64,000 nt of DNA from Desulfococcus multivorans (GTDB taxonomy: Bacteria > Desulfobacterota > Desulfobacteria > Desulfobacterales > Desulfococcaceae). Shown in pieces: positions 53,935 through 62,205 of the stretch (within the stretch, counting starts at the first letter, position 1; every line of letters begins with the position of its first letter). The notes under the pieces are model-generated. The model was not told the origin of the DNA and made no database searches. It was given only the letters and a program-made list of their open reading frames with translations. Where the stretch lies: NCBI RefSeq assembly GCF_001854245.1, contig NZ_CP015381.1, positions 2,205,001 to 2,269,000 on the forward strand. The letters are read 5' to 3'. A program made the translations under genes and the position numbers.

Positions 53935-54039
53935 CAACTTTTGACTTTCACAGCCCGGTGCCGGGAGGATACGGCCCGCGCCCCGCGCGGTTTTGTTCAA
54001 GTGCCGCTATCCGGTCACCATCATGAAAGTCAAAAGTTG
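53935..54039. mobile_element. TIR element copy with compensatory end change (105 bp)
   Basis: Left end CAACTTTTGACTTTCAC (53935-53951), right end ATGAAAGTCAAAAGTTG (54023-54039). Relative to the 18477 copy both ends changed at the paired position (C to T left, G to A right), so the ends remain complementary. Interior: GGTGCCGGGAGGATACGG and GTTCAAGTGCCGCT, as in the long copy. Confidence 0.88.
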
Positions 54040-54070
54040 AAATTTAACCTCATCAATTGGGAGAAGGCCA

Positions 54071-54262
54071 ATGAAATCTTCACAAACGGACACACAAAAG
54101 GACAATGACGCGAAGCAGAAAAACAGGGTCCCTGAGGATACGGAGACGCCGGCGTCGGAACCCATGGGCGACGTCTGTGAAAAGGCGCCGGAATGGGCCG
54201 AACACTACCGCCTTTATGACCCGGACGATCCGTGCGACGACGGGCGGCGGGGGGATGTTTAG
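54071..54262 (+). CDS. Small acidic hypothetical protein
   Basis: 63 residues. ATG 54071 has GGGAGAAGG six bases upstream, right after the TIR element. The sequence is hydrophilic and low in hydrophobic residues (SSQTDTQKDNDAKQKN, AEHYRLYDPDDPCDD), so it is probably disordered and cytoplasmic. No family is recognised. The good ribosome-binding site is the main support. Confidence 0.45.
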   Translation: MKSSQTDTQKDNDAKQKNRVPEDTETPASEPMGDVCEKAPEWAEHYRLYDPDDPCDDGRRGDV

Positions 54263-54345
54263 GACCGCATGCCGCCGCCGCCCGGATGGGGGAAAGGTTC
54301 GGAATGCGGACACAATCCCATTGACACCGGCGCCGGGATCTGGTC

Positions 54346-54410
54346 AAAGGCTGAAGGGCGGCGGCATGCGTCTGTGAGGAACGGGCGCTTGCTCCTCTTC
54401 AGTCTCAGGC
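54346..54410. repeat. Degenerate R7 element
   Basis: AAAGGCTGAAGGGCGGCGGC, a GCGTCTGTGAGGAACGGGC core and CTCTTCAGTCTCAGG. It lies in the 263 bp between the small hypothetical gene and the MBL-fold gene. Confidence 0.7.
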
Positions 54411-54525
54411 ACGAGCCGGACATCCGGGAGCATATATCCCACAGGCGGAGGACCTTGTAAAAAAGATTTGCAGAAAGAATCTCCGGGTCCTGAACGTGAA
54501 AATTGAAATGATGATTGGAAAACAA

Positions 54526-55494
54526 ATGGTTGAAGAAATAGCGTCGAATCTGTTCCGTCTTCGCATCCCCCTGCCCGAAACCCCCTTGAAATACCTGAAT
54601 GCCTATCTTGTCCGCTCACCGGAAAGAAATCTGCTGATCGATACCGGCCTGAACCATGAGGCGTGCCTCACGGCCATGGAGGACGGATTGCGCCGTATCG
54701 GGGCGGATTTGAACCGGACGGATATCTTCATCACCCATCTGCATGCAGACCATTTCGCCCTGGTGTCGAAATTGGCCGCTGAAAACACCCGGGTTTTGTT
54801 CAATCGTCCGGATACGGAAATCATCGAATCATGGAAAGGGTTCGATGCGATGATTGCCTACGGCGGCAGGCAGGGCTTTCCGAAGGATCTCCTGAAAAAA
54901 GCCTTGGATGCCCATCCGGGCAGTAAGTTTGGAACCGATTGGGTGCCGGGCATCAACATTCTCGATGACGGTCAGGAGCTTACCTGTGGCGACTATCGCT
55001 TTGCCTGCCTTGAAACGCCGGGGCACACCCCCGGGCACATGTGCCTGTACGAGGCCGACAAAAAAATTCTCGTGGCCGGCGATCATATTCTCATTGATAT
55101 CACGCCGAATATTCAATGCTGGTCGGACCAGGGCAATCCCTTGAAAAGCTACCTCGCCAGTTTGAAGAAGGTTTACACGCTGGATGTCGATCTGGTTTTG
55201 CCCGGGCATCGACGCCTTTTCAGCGACCATCGACGTCGCATTGACGAACTGACGGCGCATCATGAAGAGCGACTGTCCGAAGTGACAAAAATTCTTGACG
55301 GAAGCCCTTTGAGCGCCTTTGAAACCGCATCGAGAATGACATGGGATATCAAAGCCGACACCTGGGCGGAATACCCGGTAGCCCAGCAGTGGTTTGCCAC
55401 GGGTGAGGCAATATCCCACCTCAGATATCTGGAGGCCGACGGACGGATTAAACGCATCGTTGACGACGGCCTCACACGATATGCTCTTGTTTGA
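54526..55494 (+). CDS. MBL-fold metallo-hydrolase
   Basis: 322 residues from ATG 54526 (GGAAAA upstream); starts at 54496, 54508 and 54511 are also open. The metal-binding THLHADH, ETPGHTPGHMC and VAGDH motifs, and LVLPGHRR at the last ligand position, define the metallo-beta-lactamase fold. The C-terminal part (HHEERLSEVTKIL, then a winged-helix-like end) is typical of the lactamase_B_4 or BLACT-type group, which acts on thioesters or similar compounds. The substrate is unknown. Confidence 0.88.
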   Translation: MVEEIASNLFRLRIPLPETPLKYLNAYLVRSPERNLLIDTGLNHEACLTAMEDGLRRIGADLNRTDIFITHLHADHFALVSKLAAENTRVLFNRPDTEIIESWKGFDAMIAYGGRQGFPKDLLKKALDAHPGSKFGTDWVPGINILDDGQELTCGDYRFACLETPGHTPGHMCLYEADKKILVAGDHILIDITPNIQCWSDQGNPLKSYLASLKKVYTLDVDLVLPGHRRLFSDHRRRIDELTAHHEERLSEVTKILDGSPLSAFETASRMTWDIKADTWAEYPVAQQWFATGEAISHLRYLEADGRIKRIVDDGLTRYALV

Positions 55495-55502
55495 ACACCT
55501 TC

Positions 55503-55590
55503 TCTATCCGGTTGCCGTCATGAAGGCGATAGACTATAGAAATGCGGCGGTGATGAAGGGGGTGCTTATCCGCCTTCAGCCGGTTTTCAT
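55503..55590. repeat. TIR/R7 repeat fragments between convergent genes
   Basis: TCTATCCGGTTGCCGTCATGAAGGCGA resembles the TIR right end. It runs into a degenerate R7 core (GAAGGGGGTGCTTATCCGCC, then TTCAGCC). The 124-bp gap holds no gene. Confidence 0.55.
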
Positions 55591-55618
55591 CACTGAAATC
55601 CTCAAGTCGGAATAATCC

Positions 55619-57457
55619 TTAAAAATCGATAATTATACTGTCTTTTGCAAGATTGACCTTCAGTTTCCAGTCAATTTTTTTGAGGACGTTGATGATTTTT
55701 TTGTTATCGGGTAGAATATCGCCTTTAAATCCTTTCAGTTTTCTCTTTTTAGCCTGTTGCATCAGCATCGTCAGAATGTATGTGGCAATACCTGAATTCT
55801 GATAATGTTCATCAACCACAATGGCAATTTCAGGATGCGTTTCGTGTATTTCAAGACTTGCAAATCTGGCTTCGGCAATCAGTTTTCCGTTCTTTAACTC
55901 AGCCACAATCGACAGCGTCTTTTTGTAGTCGATATTGACATATTCCTGCATCGTTGCATGTGGCATGGCTTTTATCCGGGAAAAGTACCGGTAATAAACG
56001 GATTCATCCGAAAAACGGTAAAAAAGCCGTCGCATGTTTTCTTCATCGGAAGGTTTGATCGCCCTGAAGCACACCTCCAGACCATTGCTGAAAGTTTTTT
56101 TCGTCTTGATTCCAGATGGGTATAAGTGGGCGCTTTCTTTGATATAAATTTGGTCCGGATAAATGATTCTCTGATTTCTGGCGTCCTCGACCAGTTTCGG
56201 ACGGTCATCGGGATGAGCGATATCGATGAGTGCCTGTGCCCGTTCACGCACCGTCCGGCCGCGGACATCGGCGATGCCGTATTCCGTTACGATGGTGCTG
56301 ACCGATTCCCACAAACTGAACTGGTTGGGGTACTGGACGGCAGACAGGACGATGTTGGATTCACCCTGTCGATTGCGGCTCGGCAATGCGAAGATTGCAG
56401 CGCCGCCTTCGGAAAGCAATGCGCCGTTGAAGAAATCAACCACCTCCCCGGGACCTGATCCGACATTGCCCCTGCCGGTGTGGAGGGCGATCCTGCCGTA
56501 TAAATCCACTTTGCGGGCCGCCAGCACCGCCGTGAATTTCGGATTGGCACTGATGTGAACAGGGTTGAACACCTTGTCAACGGATTGAAATTCCAGCAGG
56601 GGATTATTGTCCAGCCATGCCATGAGTTCGGGGGTACCGATGGCATAGGATGTCAAGGATTTTCCCTGATAGTTGATTTTATATTGATTGGTGACGGCAC
56701 CGCTTTTAACCAGATCCATCATATTGTCGAAAAAGAACGGTGTGTGGATTCCCAGATCCTTTTTATGTACCAGATGCTTTGACAATGCTTCGTAGAGAGG
56801 ACCGATTGAAAAGCCGATGCAGCTTTGGTCTTCAATCATCGAGCTTACATTTTCCGCAATTTTATCGTATACGGCATCAAATTTCCATCTCTCAAAATAA
56901 ATCGGGGGCTCCTGAGCTTCCACCAACAGATCGAAATCGGAAATATGGACAAATGTATCACCGAACGTTCGCGGCATCCATGGATTGATCTCACCGACGA
57001 CAAACGATGCCTGCTGCATCGCCAGACGGCCCACATCCACACATACCCCCAGACTGCAAAATCCGGCCTCGTTCGGAGGGGTGATCTGAATAAACACCGC
57101 ATCGACAGTGATCTGTTTCGATCTGAAGAGTTCTGGGATCTGACGATACCTGCTGGGAATGAAGTCTGCCAATCCCTTGGTGATGGCCTCATCGGCATCC
57201 CAGCCGGAGAAAAATGTTTTCAGGCGGTATATGGAAGAATGATTTTCCTGCACGGAGATGGCATGCCCGAGGCTGACCAGCTGAAACACCTCCAGGTCGA
57301 TATTGGCGTAATGGGATTCTTTCAGATGCCTGAAGAGCGTCAGCGGTTCCGAAACACCCGTTCCGATAAAGATCGTCATTCCCGGCGCTAACCGTTTAAT
57401 CACTTCATCAGGTTCGACAAGTCTCTTTTTCCATTCGTTGCCGTGAAATGTTTTCAT
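55619..57457 (-). CDS. Acetyl-CoA hydrolase/CoA-transferase with C-terminal GNAT domain
   Basis: 612 residues. Residues 1-430 match the acetyl-CoA hydrolase/transferase (4-hydroxybutyrate CoA-transferase-like) family: PGMTIFIGTGVSEP, TPPNEAGFCSLGVCVD, GSGPGEVVDFFNGA and the conserved Glu region VTEYGIADVRG. Residues 455-612 are a GNAT acetyltransferase (RRLFYRFSDESVYYRYF, IAIVVDEHYQNSGIATYIL). The fusion is known in anaerobic proteobacteria. It may couple CoA transfer with acylation or allosteric sensing of acetyl-CoA. The AT content of the GNAT part is visibly higher. Confidence 0.88.
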   Translation of the reverse strand: MKTFHGNEWKKRLVEPDEVIKRLAPGMTIFIGTGVSEPLTLFRHLKESHYANIDLEVFQLVSLGHAISVQENHSSIYRLKTFFSGWDADEAITKGLADFIPSRYRQIPELFRSKQITVDAVFIQITPPNEAGFCSLGVCVDVGRLAMQQASFVVGEINPWMPRTFGDTFVHISDFDLLVEAQEPPIYFERWKFDAVYDKIAENVSSMIEDQSCIGFSIGPLYEALSKHLVHKKDLGIHTPFFFDNMMDLVKSGAVTNQYKINYQGKSLTSYAIGTPELMAWLDNNPLLEFQSVDKVFNPVHISANPKFTAVLAARKVDLYGRIALHTGRGNVGSGPGEVVDFFNGALLSEGGAAIFALPSRNRQGESNIVLSAVQYPNQFSLWESVSTIVTEYGIADVRGRTVRERAQALIDIAHPDDRPKLVEDARNQRIIYPDQIYIKESAHLYPSGIKTKKTFSNGLEVCFRAIKPSDEENMRRLFYRFSDESVYYRYFSRIKAMPHATMQEYVNIDYKKTLSIVAELKNGKLIAEARFASLEIHETHPEIAIVVDEHYQNSGIATYILTMLMQQAKKRKLKGFKGDILPDNKKIINVLKKIDWKLKVNLAKDSIIIDF

Positions 57458-57506
57458 ATGCTTTTTTGATCACAGGTTAACGTTCGGTTTCTTTGGAGCA
57501 GGGGGT

Positions 57507-57664
57507 CAGGCTGAAGGCTGAAGACTGAAGGGGCACAAATGCTCCATTCGCCACAGACATACCTTTTCAGTCCATAGCCTTCAGATGCTGAAGATTCAAA
57601 GCGGATAAACGCCCCGTTCATCGCAGACGCACCCCTTCAGTCTATAGCCTATAGCTTATAGCCT
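57507..57664. repeat. R7 elements with CTATAGC variant heptamers
   Basis: A forward array (57507-57532), two reverse cores (GGGGCACAAATGCTCC-like and GCGGATAAACGCCCCG), then TTCAGTC merging into TATAGCC/TATAGCT 7-mers (57640-57664). This shows that the 7-bp period is kept while the unit changes. Confidence 0.85.
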
Positions 57665-57858
57665 ACCACTACAATCAACAATTATCCAGCCCTCTCGATG
57701 CTTTTTGCCGCGGATCCCCCATAACGCGAAAATGGGAACGGCTCGGAAATGCGCATGCCGATACGAGCATCATCCGATTTTACGGTGTACGGAATAACGG
57801 AATAGCGGTATATATAGAGCTATATGCCTCAGGGGAGACGCCGGTGCGCATGCCCATG

Positions 57859-57886
57859 GTAGGGGCACGGCGCGCCGTGCCCCTAC
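57859..57886. repeat. REP palindrome (28 bp)
   Basis: GTAGGGGCACGGCG (57859-57872) followed directly by its exact complement CGCCGTGCCCCTAC. The same arms occur inside the downstream RAYT gene. This is the likely target of that transposase-like protein. Confidence 0.85.
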
Positions 57887-57970
57887 GCGAAATTGTGGCA
57901 ACGCAATTATTGGGAACACATCATCCGCGATGAAACGGAATTGATGGGACAGAACGGTTTATTGTCATGA
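57884..57970 (+). pseudogene. 3' remnant of a RAYT gene
   Basis: Read from 57884, the 28 codons before TGA 57968 encode YAKLWQRNYWEHIIRDE and a short tail. This is the C-terminal end expected for a REP-associated tyrosine transposase and is missing from the adjacent gene. It begins exactly at the REP palindrome. The TGA overlaps the ATG of the next RAYT. Confidence 0.75.
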
Positions 57971-58452
57971 AATACAACCCCGAAATCCACCATCGGCGCA
58001 CCATCCGCCTGAAGGGATACGATTATTCCCGGGCAGGCGCATATTTCGTGACCATTTGTGCCCGGAACCGGGAATGTCTGTTCGGGAATATCGTAGACGG
58101 GGAAACGACCCTGAATGATGCGGGCCTGGTCATTGCCGACGAATGGGCGAAAACCGCCGCAATCCGCAATGAAATCGAATTGGACGAATGGGTGGTTATG
58201 CCCAATCATGTTCACGGAATATTGGTTGTTGGCGATGGTGGGGGCACGGCGCGTGGTAGGGGCACGGCGCGTGGTAGGGGCACGGCGCGCCGTGCCCCTA
58301 CGATCGAACAATTCGGTCGCCCGGTGCCCGGTTCCCTCCCGACGATTGTTCGATCGTTCAAATCCGCCGCCACCAAACGCATCAACGAAATGCGCAAAAC
58401 CCCCTACGCGAAATTATGGCAACGCAAATATAGTTTGCATGATAACTATTAG
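57967..58452 (+). CDS. REP-associated tyrosine transposase (RAYT), C-terminally truncated
   Basis: 161 residues of the Y1/IS200-like HUH family. IHHRRTIRLKGYDYSRAGAY is the family start. The HUH pair is H81/H83 in MPNHVHGIL. Residues about 91-112 are an Arg/Gly/Ala-rich insert encoded by REP arms. The end, LWQRKYSLHDNY, loses the usual EHIIRDE helix, though the Tyr after QR is still present. Activity is doubtful. RAYTs are thought to spread REP elements in the genome. It is flanked by a 27-bp direct repeat (57880-57906 and 58401-58427). Confidence 0.85.
   Translation: MKYNPEIHHRRTIRLKGYDYSRAGAYFVTICARNRECLFGNIVDGETTLNDAGLVIADEWAKTAAIRNEIELDEWVVMPNHVHGILVVGDGGGTARGRGTARGRGTARRAPTIEQFGRPVPGSLPTIVRSFKSAATKRINEMRKTPYAKLWQRKYSLHDNY
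58237..58301. repeat. REP arms inside the RAYT coding sequence
   Basis: Three left arms of GTAGGGGCACGGCG type begin at 58238, 58256 and 58274, spaced exactly 18 bp. One right arm CGCCGTGCCCCTAC (58288-58301) completes a perfect 28-bp palindrome. The 18-bp spacing keeps the frame and yields repeated GRGTAR units. Confidence 0.88.
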
Positions 58453-58499
58453 CGTGTTAATGAGAAGCCAATGTCCACACCAATACGAAGGACAATTCA

Positions 58500-58910
58500 A
58501 TGCCGTTTCAGGATTGCATCTGTTTCAGATTGGGCAAGGCCGCGCGGAAAGTCACCAAGGCATATCGTGATGAAATTGGCGAATACGGGCTGACGCACGG
58601 TCAGTTTTTTTTAATTGTCGCGATCATGGAAGATGAAGGGCTGCTCCCCAGCGAGCTTGCCGAGAAAACCGCCCAGGACCGGCCGACGATCACCGGTCTT
58701 CTCGATCGCATGGAAAAAGTCGGATGGGTCGAACGGAAAGCGGATCCGAAGGACCGCCGCTCGTTGCGGATCTATCTGGGTCCTCGCGGGAACGAATTGA
58801 GACAACCGCTGTTGAAGCTCTTCGAGGAAACCAATCAAAAATTCATTGATCGCTTCTCTGAAAAGGAATGGCGTCTGATGCAGTCTTTCCTGGTCAGGCT
58901 GGAACAATAA
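58500..58910 (+). CDS. MarR-family transcriptional regulator
   Basis: 136 residues. Winged HTH: LTHGQFFLIVAIMEDEGLLP, PSELAEKTAQDRPTITGLLDRM and the wing ERKADPKDRRSLRIYL (the DxRS/R signature). It lies 51 bp upstream of an MBL-fold hydrolase on the same strand, which it probably controls. ACAATTCA precedes ATG 58500 and no strong ribosome-binding site is seen. Confidence 0.9.
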   Translation: MPFQDCICFRLGKAARKVTKAYRDEIGEYGLTHGQFFLIVAIMEDEGLLPSELAEKTAQDRPTITGLLDRMEKVGWVERKADPKDRRSLRIYLGPRGNELRQPLLKLFEETNQKFIDRFSEKEWRLMQSFLVRLEQ

Positions 58911-58961
58911 ACCTGATCGGCGATGCACCCTGCGACAGACCGGGATGAAAGGAGAATTATC

Positions 58962-59846
58962 ATGAACAGGTCTTGGCCGATACAACTGACCGACCATGTG
59001 ACCGTTTTCGGAAACGAGGATTTTCGACATTATCTGGTCGGTGAATATCAGGATATGCTGATCGAGTGCGGCGTTACGGCCAGTGCTGCCCGGTTTGCAG
59101 AGCAGTTGTCGGACGCCGGCCGGGATGCGCCTGACAAGCTGCTGGTGATGCATGCCCACTTCGATCACGTCTGCGGCATTCCCGAGTTGAAGCGCCGTTT
59201 TCCCAATGCCGAAGTCCTGGCTTCGTCTGCGGCCGCCAGGGTTCTGGACAACCCGAAAGTGATCGCCGGCTTTTTCGATCAGGACCGGAAGGTCGCGGGG
59301 TATCCGGAAACCGGGGCTTCCGGAGCGAATGCCGGCTGCTCGGAGCGGATTGCGGTGGATCGCATCGTCAACGGCGGTGATCGCATCACGCTGAAAGGCG
59401 GCGAACATCTGGAACTGATCGCCGCACCGGGCCACAGCCCCTGCGGCCTGGCCGCCTGGTTCGAAAAGGACCGCGTGCTTTTCGTCTCGGATGCGCTCGG
59501 GTTTCAGATTTCCGACGACATGATCTTTCCGGTTTTTTTTCACGCTTACCAGGCATATATCGAGACCATCGAACGGCTGGCGAAATACCCGGCCGAGGTC
59601 CTGGCATTTCCCCACGAGCGGATCTGGCGCGGAAAAGACGTGAAAGCCGTTTTTGAACGGGCGTTGTCCGCAGCCCGAAATGTCCGCGAGGAGATCGTGT
59701 CGGCGGCGGATGAGGGGCGGGACCTCTCCGGGCTCAAGGCGGTGCTCTTCGACCGGTTCTACCGCGGAAAGCTGCAAATCTACACCCCGGAGAACATTCG
59801 GCTCTGCGTGGATCTGCTGGTCCGGAGAAGCCTTCAAGACCGGTGA
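58962..59846 (+). CDS. MBL-fold metallo-hydrolase, MarR-linked
   Basis: 294 residues. ATG 58962 has GAAAGGAG ten bases upstream, deciding against 58923. Metal ligands: HAHFDH (about residues 64-69), APGHSPCG and VSDALGFQ. The final ligand His may be that of AFPHERIW. The LLVMHAHFDHVCGIPELK layout is that of small thioesterase- or glyoxalase-II-like hydrolases. Residues 210-294 are helical. The MarR neighbour suggests induction by a small, possibly aromatic or toxic, substrate. Confidence 0.86.
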   Translation: MNRSWPIQLTDHVTVFGNEDFRHYLVGEYQDMLIECGVTASAARFAEQLSDAGRDAPDKLLVMHAHFDHVCGIPELKRRFPNAEVLASSAAARVLDNPKVIAGFFDQDRKVAGYPETGASGANAGCSERIAVDRIVNGGDRITLKGGEHLELIAAPGHSPCGLAAWFEKDRVLFVSDALGFQISDDMIFPVFFHAYQAYIETIERLAKYPAEVLAFPHERIWRGKDVKAVFERALSAARNVREEIVSAADEGRDLSGLKAVLFDRFYRGKLQIYTPENIRLCVDLLVRRSLQDR

Positions 59847-59855
59847 GGTGTCCGT

Positions 59856-59926
59856 GCAGTCCGGGCCGCTGATCCGCCGCGGCGCTTGAGCGGCACTGAA
59901 ACTCATTGCTGAAGGGGCGCGGGCGG
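59856..59926. repeat. Interior fragment of the long TIR element
   Basis: CAGTCCGGGCCGCTGA, CGGCGCTTGAGCGGCACT and GCTGAAGGGGCGCGGG match the interior of the 18477-18711 element closely, without terminal repeats. It begins about 10 bp after the MBL gene's stop. Confidence 0.75.
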
Positions 59927-60126
59927 TTTTTTCCCTTCAGGATTTTCAGGTTCTCCTGTTTTCGCACACCTTGATTATTATATCGGATAGTTATATAGAT
60001 TCTTCCAGGCTGGCATTTTTCTTGCTGGAGTCATGCTCTGGGTTTTCGTCAAAGACGGGGCAATACGGCACGGACTCGCCGTGCGAACTTTAATACAACT
60101 GCTTAGCTCAAGGTGGCAGATGGATA

Positions 60127-60197
60127 AGACTGAAGACTGAAAGGGCTCAAACACGCCATTCACCACAGACGCAACTCTTCAGTCGTCAGCCTTTCAG
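60127..60197. repeat. Short R7 hairpin
   Basis: AAGACTGAAGACTGAAAGGG, a reverse-type core with CGCCATTCACCACAGACGC, then TCTTCAGTCGTCAGCCTTTCAG. It ends 15 bp before the next gene. The rest of the 59927-60126 gap shows nothing recognisable. Confidence 0.75.
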
Positions 60198-60211
60198 AGA
60201 AGGATTCAAAA

Positions 60212-60778
60212 ATGATGTTCGATCCACATATTCTCCTGACAGGGGTCGTTGTTTTTCTGGCCAGGATCTGTGATGTTTCCATCGGTACCGTGCGAACCAT
60301 CGTCACGGTTCAGGGGCGGACGGGTATCGCTTTTACCCTGGCGATTTTTGAAATCACCATATGGGTGACCGTCGCCGGCACGGTGATCAACCAGATCGGG
60401 GACAAGCCGCTCCTGGTAATCTTTTACGCCTTCGGATACGCCACCGGCAACGTCGTCGGCATCATTGTGGAGCGTAAACTGGCCTTCGGAACGACGATTC
60501 TCAGAATCATCACTCCCAACGCGGGGATGGCCATTGCGTCGCATCTGAGGGATAAAGGCCAACCCGTCACCCTGTTCAAAGGTGAAGGCATGTACGGGCC
60601 GGTCGATGTGCTTTATATTGCCTGCCGGCGCCAGGATCTGAAGTGGATCCTGCCCGAGGTGCAGCGCATGGACCCTGAATTGTTCTATGTCATCGAGAAA
60701 GTCCGCGACATCAGCAAGGTGCTGAGGCCGGCATCTTCCTTGGTTGGGGGATGGCGGTCGGTCGGCAAGCGCAAATAG
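60212..60778 (+). CDS. DUF5698/DUF2179 (UPF0316-type) membrane protein
   Basis: 188 residues; AGAGAAGG is upstream. Three membrane segments: about 8-27 (LTGVVVFLARICDVSIGTVR), 36-58 and 64-88 (LLVIFYAFGYATGNVVGIIVE). A soluble DUF2179-like C-terminal half follows (IITPNAGMAIASHLRDKGQP, DVLYIACRRQDL, FYVIEKVRD). The DVSIGTVRTI motif is characteristic of the family. The function is unknown; a sensor or transport accessory is possible. Confidence 0.87.
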   Translation: MMFDPHILLTGVVVFLARICDVSIGTVRTIVTVQGRTGIAFTLAIFEITIWVTVAGTVINQIGDKPLLVIFYAFGYATGNVVGIIVERKLAFGTTILRIITPNAGMAIASHLRDKGQPVTLFKGEGMYGPVDVLYIACRRQDLKWILPEVQRMDPELFYVIEKVRDISKVLRPASSLVGGWRSVGKRK

Positions 60779-61095
60779 ACATATCAAAAAACGGCACCGG
60801 CTGGGTTTTCGCCGGACAACGCCATGATTAGTATATAGTTTATGCAAGCGGATGACAGCCTGATACGCGTCCTGGCGGCGGCCTTCCGGGAACCGGGTGA
60901 AACATTCTTCGCCGTTATAGGTCGATTCAGATTCCATCCACCTGGTAGCGCAGCTTCCTTTCAGAGTTCCTGTCTTCGGGCACACATCCTGCTTCTGTAT
61001 GTCTCACAACCAGCCGATGCTGAAATCAGCGTTGGATACGACGGCCTTTCATGCCTGCTCCGGCATCGGTTGGACAAGGATAAAGGAGGTACCCC
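60779..61095. other. Intergenic region, no gene supported
   Basis: 317 bp. GGCACCGGCTGGGTTTTCGC then CGG may be a weak terminator for the upstream gene. Short open frames on both strands (for example 60842-61099 plus) lack ribosome-binding sites and family resemblance. AAAGGAGG at 61084 serves the methyltransferase. Confidence 0.5.
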
Positions 61096-62205
61096 ATGAA
61101 CAGAGCCATCCGGATCAACGAACAACGTCATGCCCGCCGGCGCGACGCCTTCATAGAGGCGCTGGTGGGCGCGGCTAACGGATATTTTAAAATCTACTCC
61201 ATCTATCTGGGCCACCGTTTAGGACTGTACAGGGGGCTGGCGGACCTCGAGGCCCTGACCTCCGGTGAACTGGCGGCCCGCACCGGCACCCACGAGCGGT
61301 ATGTCCGCGAATGGCTGGAACAGCAGGCCGTGGCCGGCATCCTGGAAGTGGCGGACGAAACGGCGCCCACCCTTGAGCGACGGTATCGGCTGCCTTCCGG
61401 CCACGCCGAGGTCCTCATCGACCGCGAGAGCGTCAACTACCTGGCCCCGCTGGCCCAGGCCGCCGTGGGGGTGGCGCGTCCTCTCGAGGCCCTCGAGGCT
61501 GCTTTTCGAAGCGGTGGCGGCGTACCCTTTGCCGAATACGGTGAAGAGCTCCGCCGGGGCGTGGGCGAGCTGAACCGTCCCCTGTTTCTGTACCAGCTGG
61601 GCAGGGAATACCTCCCGTCCATCCCCGACATCCACCGGCGGCTCCTGGCTGATCCGCCTGCGCGGGTGGCGGATATGGGCTGCGGCACCGGCTGGTCCGC
61701 CATCGGCATGGCGCAATCCTACCCCGGGATCCACGTGGACGGCTTCGACGTGGATGCGGCGTCCATCACCGACGCCCGCGACAACGCCCGAAATGCCGGC
61801 CTGGACCACCGGGTGCGCTTCGAGGTGCGCGACGCCGGCGATCCTGACCTGACCGGTGCGTACGACCTGGTGACGGCATTCGAATGCGTCCACGACATGT
61901 CCGACCCCGTGGCCGGCCTGACCACCATGCGCCGGTTGGCCGGCTCTCGCGGCAGCGTCATCGTCATGGACGAGCGCACCGGCGAGCGATTTACCACGGC
62001 CGACAACCCGATCGAGCAGTTTTTGTACGGATTCAGCGTTATGGGATGCCTGCCGTCGGCAATGGCGGAGCAGCCCTCGGCCGCCACGGGAACGCTCATG
62101 CGGCCCGATACCTTGCGGCAGTACGCCCGTCAGGCCGGCTTCCGGGACATCGAAATTCTCCCCGTCGAAAACGACTTTTTCCGCTTCTATCGACTGAATG
62201 TGTGA
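61096..62205 (+). CDS. SAM-dependent methyltransferase with N-terminal winged-helix domain
   Basis: 369 residues. ATG 61096 has AAAGGAGG. Residues 20-100 form a winged helix of the Rv2258c/O-methyltransferase type (ALVGAANGYFKIYSIYLGHR, LTSGELAARTGTHERYVREWL). Residues 175-300 are the Rossmann fold: motif I VADMGCGTGWSAI, then DGFDVDAAS and FECVHDMSDP (the active-site region). The substrate is unknown. It stands alone on the strand. Its high GC matches the background. Confidence 0.9.
   Translation: MNRAIRINEQRHARRRDAFIEALVGAANGYFKIYSIYLGHRLGLYRGLADLEALTSGELAARTGTHERYVREWLEQQAVAGILEVADETAPTLERRYRLPSGHAEVLIDRESVNYLAPLAQAAVGVARPLEALEAAFRSGGGVPFAEYGEELRRGVGELNRPLFLYQLGREYLPSIPDIHRRLLADPPARVADMGCGTGWSAIGMAQSYPGIHVDGFDVDAASITDARDNARNAGLDHRVRFEVRDAGDPDLTGAYDLVTAFECVHDMSDPVAGLTTMRRLAGSRGSVIVMDERTGERFTTADNPIEQFLYGFSVMGCLPSAMAEQPSAATGTLMRPDTLRQYARQAGFRDIEILPVENDFFRFYRLNV

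Noticed and set aside
60842-61099. Possible 85-residue gene before the methyltransferase
   Set aside because: No ribosome-binding site, no recognisable features, and it overlaps the methyltransferase start.
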